The translations under genes were made by a program, and so were the position numbers. Under the pieces are notes generated by a model. That model was not told where the DNA came from. It saw only the letters and a list, made by a program, of their open reading frames with translations, and made no database searches. DNA of 9,405 bases from Corynebacterium yonathiae (GTDB lineage: Bacteria; Actinomycetota; Actinomycetes; Mycobacteriales; Mycobacteriaceae): NCBI RefSeq assembly GCF_022288805.1, contig NZ_JAKOPM010000030.1, forward strand, positions 1 to 9,405. Direction: 5' to 3'. How positions within the stretch are numbered: the first letter of the stretch is position 1; every line of letters begins with the position of its first letter. This document shows positions 6,325-9,405 of this stretch, one piece after another.

Positions 6325-8078
6325 ATTATCGCTCGCTGGCATCGAAGATTCGAAAGGACACGACTGTAGAGAGTGTCCCATTTCTTTCAACCTGTTTCAT
6401 TCTTACTTTTTTTATCGCCTTATTGATCTCAACTGTAGGGGCGAAGGAAGTTACTGAGTCGTTATCGATGGGCCTGATGTATTCGGCTGTCGTTTCTCTA
6501 GTCCCATTCAGTTTAGCGCTTAAGTATTGTATTAGGCACGTCATTATGGGGAGAAGAGCGCACTATAGGGCCCTTCGGCTGTTTGGATTTCCTTTGTCGA
6601 AGATTCGCTATGCGTTGGTGCGTGAAACTGTGGTTGTGATTGCATGCTTTTCCTTGGTTAATGCTTTCCTTGTGCCAATGGGTATTCAGCCGCTCTTTTC
6701 TTTAATATATTCTGGGGTTAGTATTACTTTACCTTCTGGCTTCCCCTCGCCATTCTTCGTGGCTTTCGTTACGTGGTTAGCTACGTCGATGCTGGCTATT
6801 TTTCCCCTATGGCAAGAAACGGGTTCTTTGGCTGAGTTAAGGGAGAAGCGTGTCGATGGAAGCGCAGGCCCAAGTCGTCCACAAGCTTCAGAGCTGTTTC
6901 ATTATCCGCTGGGGATTATTGCTTGTGTGATAGGGATCACCATCTTTTTCCTTATACCACATGCTGCCCCAGATAGCCGCTGGCCTCTACTCTTCATCTA
7001 TGGTATTCCTTTCCTGGTTAGCGCTGCCTCGGTAATTATTTATGCACTAATTCTTTACTCGATTGAGCGTATTTCGTTACGTCGTCGTGGTTGGGCCCCA
7101 TTCGTGTTGGCTATTCGACTTTTGCGTTCATTCATTCCTACGACGGTTTTGCGGATGGCTTGCATTTTTGTCTTGCTCCCAATAATTCTATTTATTACGA
7201 ACGATTCGGCCCTTTTTTCCGCCCGACAGGCATTGGCTGATAATGTTGACAATGTATTTGTGGCAGCTCCGGCCTCTGAGGGGACAGATGGCCTTGCGGA
7301 GGTAAGAAAGGCTTGTCGAGAGCATTCGAAGGATTGTTTGGGCGTTTTAAATTGGGTTCCTGCTATTGAAGATGCGGGACAGTTTAAGCCTTCCAGTCTG
7401 GAAGAAGGGGCTGTTTACACTCTAGTGGAGGATCGAGATGGAGCTATCGATTCTTTGGTAAAAAACAAGGACGTAGTCGGTCAAGCGCCTCGATCTCCCT
7501 TTGATCAGACTTGGATGCGGCCATGGGATCAAACCTTCAACTCTCAGTCGAATCCTGCCTGGCAAAGCGATGAGGGGGGTACGTATTCGGTTGCAATATT
7601 TTCGACCCCTCCCGACATCGGAGTTACTGAGGGGGTATCAGTTGTGAGTGCCAAGCAGTGGGCGGAAAAACTTCCTGAGCAGTTGCTTTATGGCCCAAAC
7701 GGTACGGGTACTAGCGAGTTTATACCGCTATTTACTTATGTAATTGTTGGAGTAGCGGTCCTTATTTTCGGGTTGGCGTTAGCCCAGCAGGGGAGACTCA
7801 TTCGGTATGCGCGAACAATTTGGGAACAGGGAGTACCAGCTACTGAAGCCTATCGCATGAGAAAATTGGCTAATTGTGTACCCTCGGCCTTCGCGGTGTT
7901 GCTTTCGCTGGGATCAGCTTGGTTCCTAAGCACGTATATGGATTCTCTAATTGCGCACAGATTGGTGGTGCATTTTCCCTCTCTTCCGTTCGGTCTAATC
8001 CTATTCTTGGTAGTGGTTATCGGCTTGGCTGCTATGGGTAGTAATTTTGTGAAGTCGCCAAAAGAAGATATTAGGTAA
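6321..8078 (+). CDS. FtsX/MacB-like ABC permease, probable immunity or export partner
   Basis: This 585-residue membrane protein has about ten hydrophobic segments. Seven or so lie in the first 295 residues (for example near 20-40, 50-68, 103-120, 145-163, 196-213, 222-246, 273-293). A polar stretch of about 170 residues follows that is probably outside the cell (roughly 296-470), and then three C-terminal helices. This two-block pattern with a large external loop fits FtsX-like permeases working with LolD/MacB/Bce-type ATPases. The external loop is where Bce-type permeases contact antibiotic or lipid ligand. I see no close match to a named protein. GTG start overlaps the ATPase stop as GTGA, showing coupling. 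It is the last gene of the operon, with no strong terminator behind it. Confidence 0.8.
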   Translation: MNYRSLASKIRKDTTVESVPFLSTCFILTFFIALLISTVGAKEVTESLSMGLMYSAVVSLVPFSLALKYCIRHVIMGRRAHYRALRLFGFPLSKIRYALVRETVVVIACFSLVNAFLVPMGIQPLFSLIYSGVSITLPSGFPSPFFVAFVTWLATSMLAIFPLWQETGSLAELREKRVDGSAGPSRPQASELFHYPLGIIACVIGITIFFLIPHAAPDSRWPLLFIYGIPFLVSAASVIIYALILYSIERISLRRRGWAPFVLAIRLLRSFIPTTVLRMACIFVLLPIILFITNDSALFSARQALADNVDNVFVAAPASEGTDGLAEVRKACREHSKDCLGVLNWVPAIEDAGQFKPSSLEEGAVYTLVEDRDGAIDSLVKNKDVVGQAPRSPFDQTWMRPWDQTFNSQSNPAWQSDEGGTYSVAIFSTPPDIGVTEGVSVVSAKQWAEKLPEQLLYGPNGTGTSEFIPLFTYVIVGVAVLIFGLALAQQGRLIRYARTIWEQGVPATEAYRMRKLANCVPSAFAVLLSLGSAWFLSTYMDSLIAHRLVVHFPSLPFGLILFLVVVIGLAAMGSNFVKSPKEDIR

Positions 8079-8194
8079 TCGGCCGCGTTGCCGAATTCAC
8101 AACTCAAGGTCATTGGGGACCATGCCTTTTTCTATTTCACCATCGCCTTTGGTTGTATAGTTAACTGTCAACCTGTTTGTGCGTGAGGTTAGGT
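8079..8194. other. Gap between the permease and the decayed IS256 element; holds the presumed IS end
   Basis: No gene is visible. A weak GGTC-ATTGGG-GACC hairpin at 8108-8121 followed by ATGCC and T5 could act as a poor terminator for the operon, but four base pairs are too few to rely on. The segment near 8160-8187 is, on the minus strand, CACGCACAAACAGGTTGACA. It lies at the same distance behind the IS256 transposase stop as the presumed terminal repeat on the left, so the element probably ends around 8160. Confidence 0.35.
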
Positions 8195-9289
8195 TTATAG
8201 ACATTTGTCGAAGCGGTCGGGGTAGGCCACAGCCATTTGGTTAGTGACTTGTTTCAGCCGGAAGCTCGGGCTCTTTCCTGAGTCTGCCGGCTGTCGCTGA
8301 GACTCGTTTGCCCTGCTTTGCTCTCTTTGCAGCTCGTTTGTCTTCGATGTTGCAGATCATCAACCACAGCGTCTTCAGTGCTGATTCATCGTTAGCGAAC
8401 TGCACCCTATTGCGAGTAGCTTTACGCAGTTCATTGTTGAATGATTCAATCGAATTCGTCGTATAGATTACCTTCCTGGCTGCTCTGCTGGTGGGAACTG
8501 CAGAAACGGTACGAAACGCTGCCACGCATCTCGCCAGACCTTGACTGAGCGTGGATACTTTTGAGCTTGTTCAGAGACTTCAAATTCGTCTAAAGTAGTC
8601 GTGCTGTGGACTCATCTGCAGCGGTGTAGATATCGCGAAGCGTGCGAGAGACGGTTTTGCGATTCTGATAAGACGCCCATCGGTTAGCTGCGCGAATCAG
8701 GTGCACGATACAGGTTTGCACCATCGAGTTCGGCCAGGTTGCCTCGACTGCTTCAGGCAGGCCTTTAAGCCCGTCACAGCAGACGATAAAGACGTCTTTG
8801 ACCCCACGGTTAGAAAGATTAGAATACACCTGCGCCCAAAATGAAGCGCCTTCTTCTTTTGGCAATCCACAATCCCAAAATGTGCTTAATTCCGTCAAGG
8901 TCCACGCCAATAGCCATATACGCAGACTTGTTGACAACCCGGCAACCATCGACGACCGCATCGGTGACGGCGGAAATCGTCTCATGGGAAATATCACCCC
9001 GCATCGCAGTTGCCATATGATGCTGGATATCCCTAATTGTCATCCCACCGGCATACAAGCTGACGAGCATTACATCAACGTCAGTCAAACACTTCAAGCC
9101 TTTAGGGACCATGGGCGGCAAGAATGTGCCGAACCGATCTCTAGGGATATCGACGGTGATTGGCCCGTAGTTAAAATCCACGGTCTATGGATACGACCCG
9201 TTATGGTGATTGTCTGTTCCAGTAGCAGCTTTAGCACTCCTGTCACCAGACTCGTAGCCAGGGTGGGCATCCATTTCAGCGTTGAGGCC
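8195..9289 (-). pseudogene. IS256 (mutator)-family transposase, decayed and 5'-truncated
   Basis: Reading leftwards from 9289, the segments GLNAEMDAHPGYE, PITVDIPRDRFGTF, AYMAIGVDLDGIKH, VFIVCCDGLKGLPEAVEATW, ARKVIYTTNSIESFNNELRK and NQMAVAYPDRFDKCL follow the usual order of IS256-family transposases. They include the regions of all three DDE acidic residues (Asp in VDLDG, Asp in CCDG, Glu in NSIESF). The reading frame is broken many times: a TAG at 9187-9185 where Lys is expected, an extra A in the run at 8857-8860, and shifts near 8590-8605, 8478-8495 and 8250-8290 before the true end at 8195. The first residues are missing because the IS3 element abuts at 9290. It cannot make a working transposase. 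Confidence 0.9.
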
Positions 9290-9405
9290 TGAAGTGTCCC
9301 AGGTTTTGTTCCGTTTGAGTAGATGGGAAAATCTGGAATATGCCAAGAAAATTTGACCAGGATGCGAAGGATCGTGTGGTCCGTCTTGTAGAGGACCGCA
9401 TCTTG
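9290..9405 (+). mobile_element. Start of a right-hand IS3-family insertion sequence, facing out of the window
   Basis: It begins TGAAGTGTCCCAGG and repeats the left-hand element in inverted orientation. The first 76 bases match 75-1 except for one additional A near 9328-9331. It interrupts the N-terminal part of the IS256-type transposase gene to its left. The element continues beyond the window. Together with the left copy it brackets the lanthipeptide cluster like the arms of a composite transposon. Confidence 0.88.
9340..9405 (+). CDS. IS3-family transposase OrfA, first 22 codons (partial)
   Basis: The ATG at 9340 opens a frame running to the window edge, beginning MPRKFDQDAKDRVVRLVEDR. 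This N-terminus is typical of IS3-family OrfA proteins of actinobacteria, with the start of a helix-turn-helix domain. It is identical over its first eight codons to the frame at the left edge. A weak GGAAT precedes the start, and low translation is normal for transposases. Confidence 0.88.
   Translation, partial: MPRKFDQDAKDRVVRLVEDRIL

Noticed and set aside
8108..8131. Intrinsic terminator after the permease gene
   Set aside because: The stem is only four base pairs with a six-base loop and five bases between stem and T-run, too weak to call.
8798..9292. 164-codon plus-strand open frame at the right end
   Set aside because: It lies wholly opposite the IS256-family transposase pseudogene, whose minus-strand frames carry recognisable family motifs, and its own product resembles nothing.
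1..9405. CRISPR array, tRNA or rRNA genes
   Set aside because: No regularly spaced repeats, cloverleaf-like sequence or conserved rRNA segments were seen on reading the window.

Overview
The window looks like a mobile or horizontally acquired natural-product locus in an actinobacterium. The two ends carry the first codons of IS3-family transposase genes of a type I associate with Corynebacterium and related actinobacteria. The core genes look lower in G+C than the insertion-sequence debris around them. Genus is not certain: Corynebacterium is my first guess, with Actinomycetaceae-like hosts possible.

Layout. Positions 1-75 and 9290-9405 are the ends of two near-identical IS3-family elements in inverted, outward-facing orientation. 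Just inside each lies a piece of an IS256 (mutator)-family transposase: a 16-codon C-terminal stub on the left (76-126, + strand) and a heavily decayed, almost complete gene on the right (8195-9289, - strand). Between them lies a compact class III lanthipeptide (lanthipeptide/labionin) cluster. It has a divergently transcribed LuxR-type regulator (523-1197, -), a 45-residue precursor peptide gene (1417-1554, +), a stem-loop/T-tract element (1564-1602), a fused ABC exporter (1603-3165), an 843-residue LanKC synthetase (3162-5693), and a MacB/LolD-type ATPase plus FtsX-like permease pair (5686-6324 and 6321-8078).

The precursor contains exactly four Ser and two Cys, all placed in two copies of the Ser-x2-Ser-x3-Cys labionin motif. 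The synthetase has the lyase-kinase-cyclase order of class III enzymes and lacks visible zinc ligands in its LanC-like part. The likely working model has four steps. The regulator controls the divergent promoter region. The peptide is made from a very strong ribosome binding site, and only part of transcription reads through the stem-loop into the four downstream genes, which overlap one another. LanKC phosphorylates, eliminates and cyclises the peptide. One ABC system exports it while the other probably gives self-protection or a second export step. No dedicated leader protease or sensor kinase is visible.

The left non-coding stretch (127 to about 522) holds the tail of the left IS256 element and two short, weakly supported minus-strand reading frames. 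The 8079-8194 gap holds the presumed outer end of the right IS256 element.
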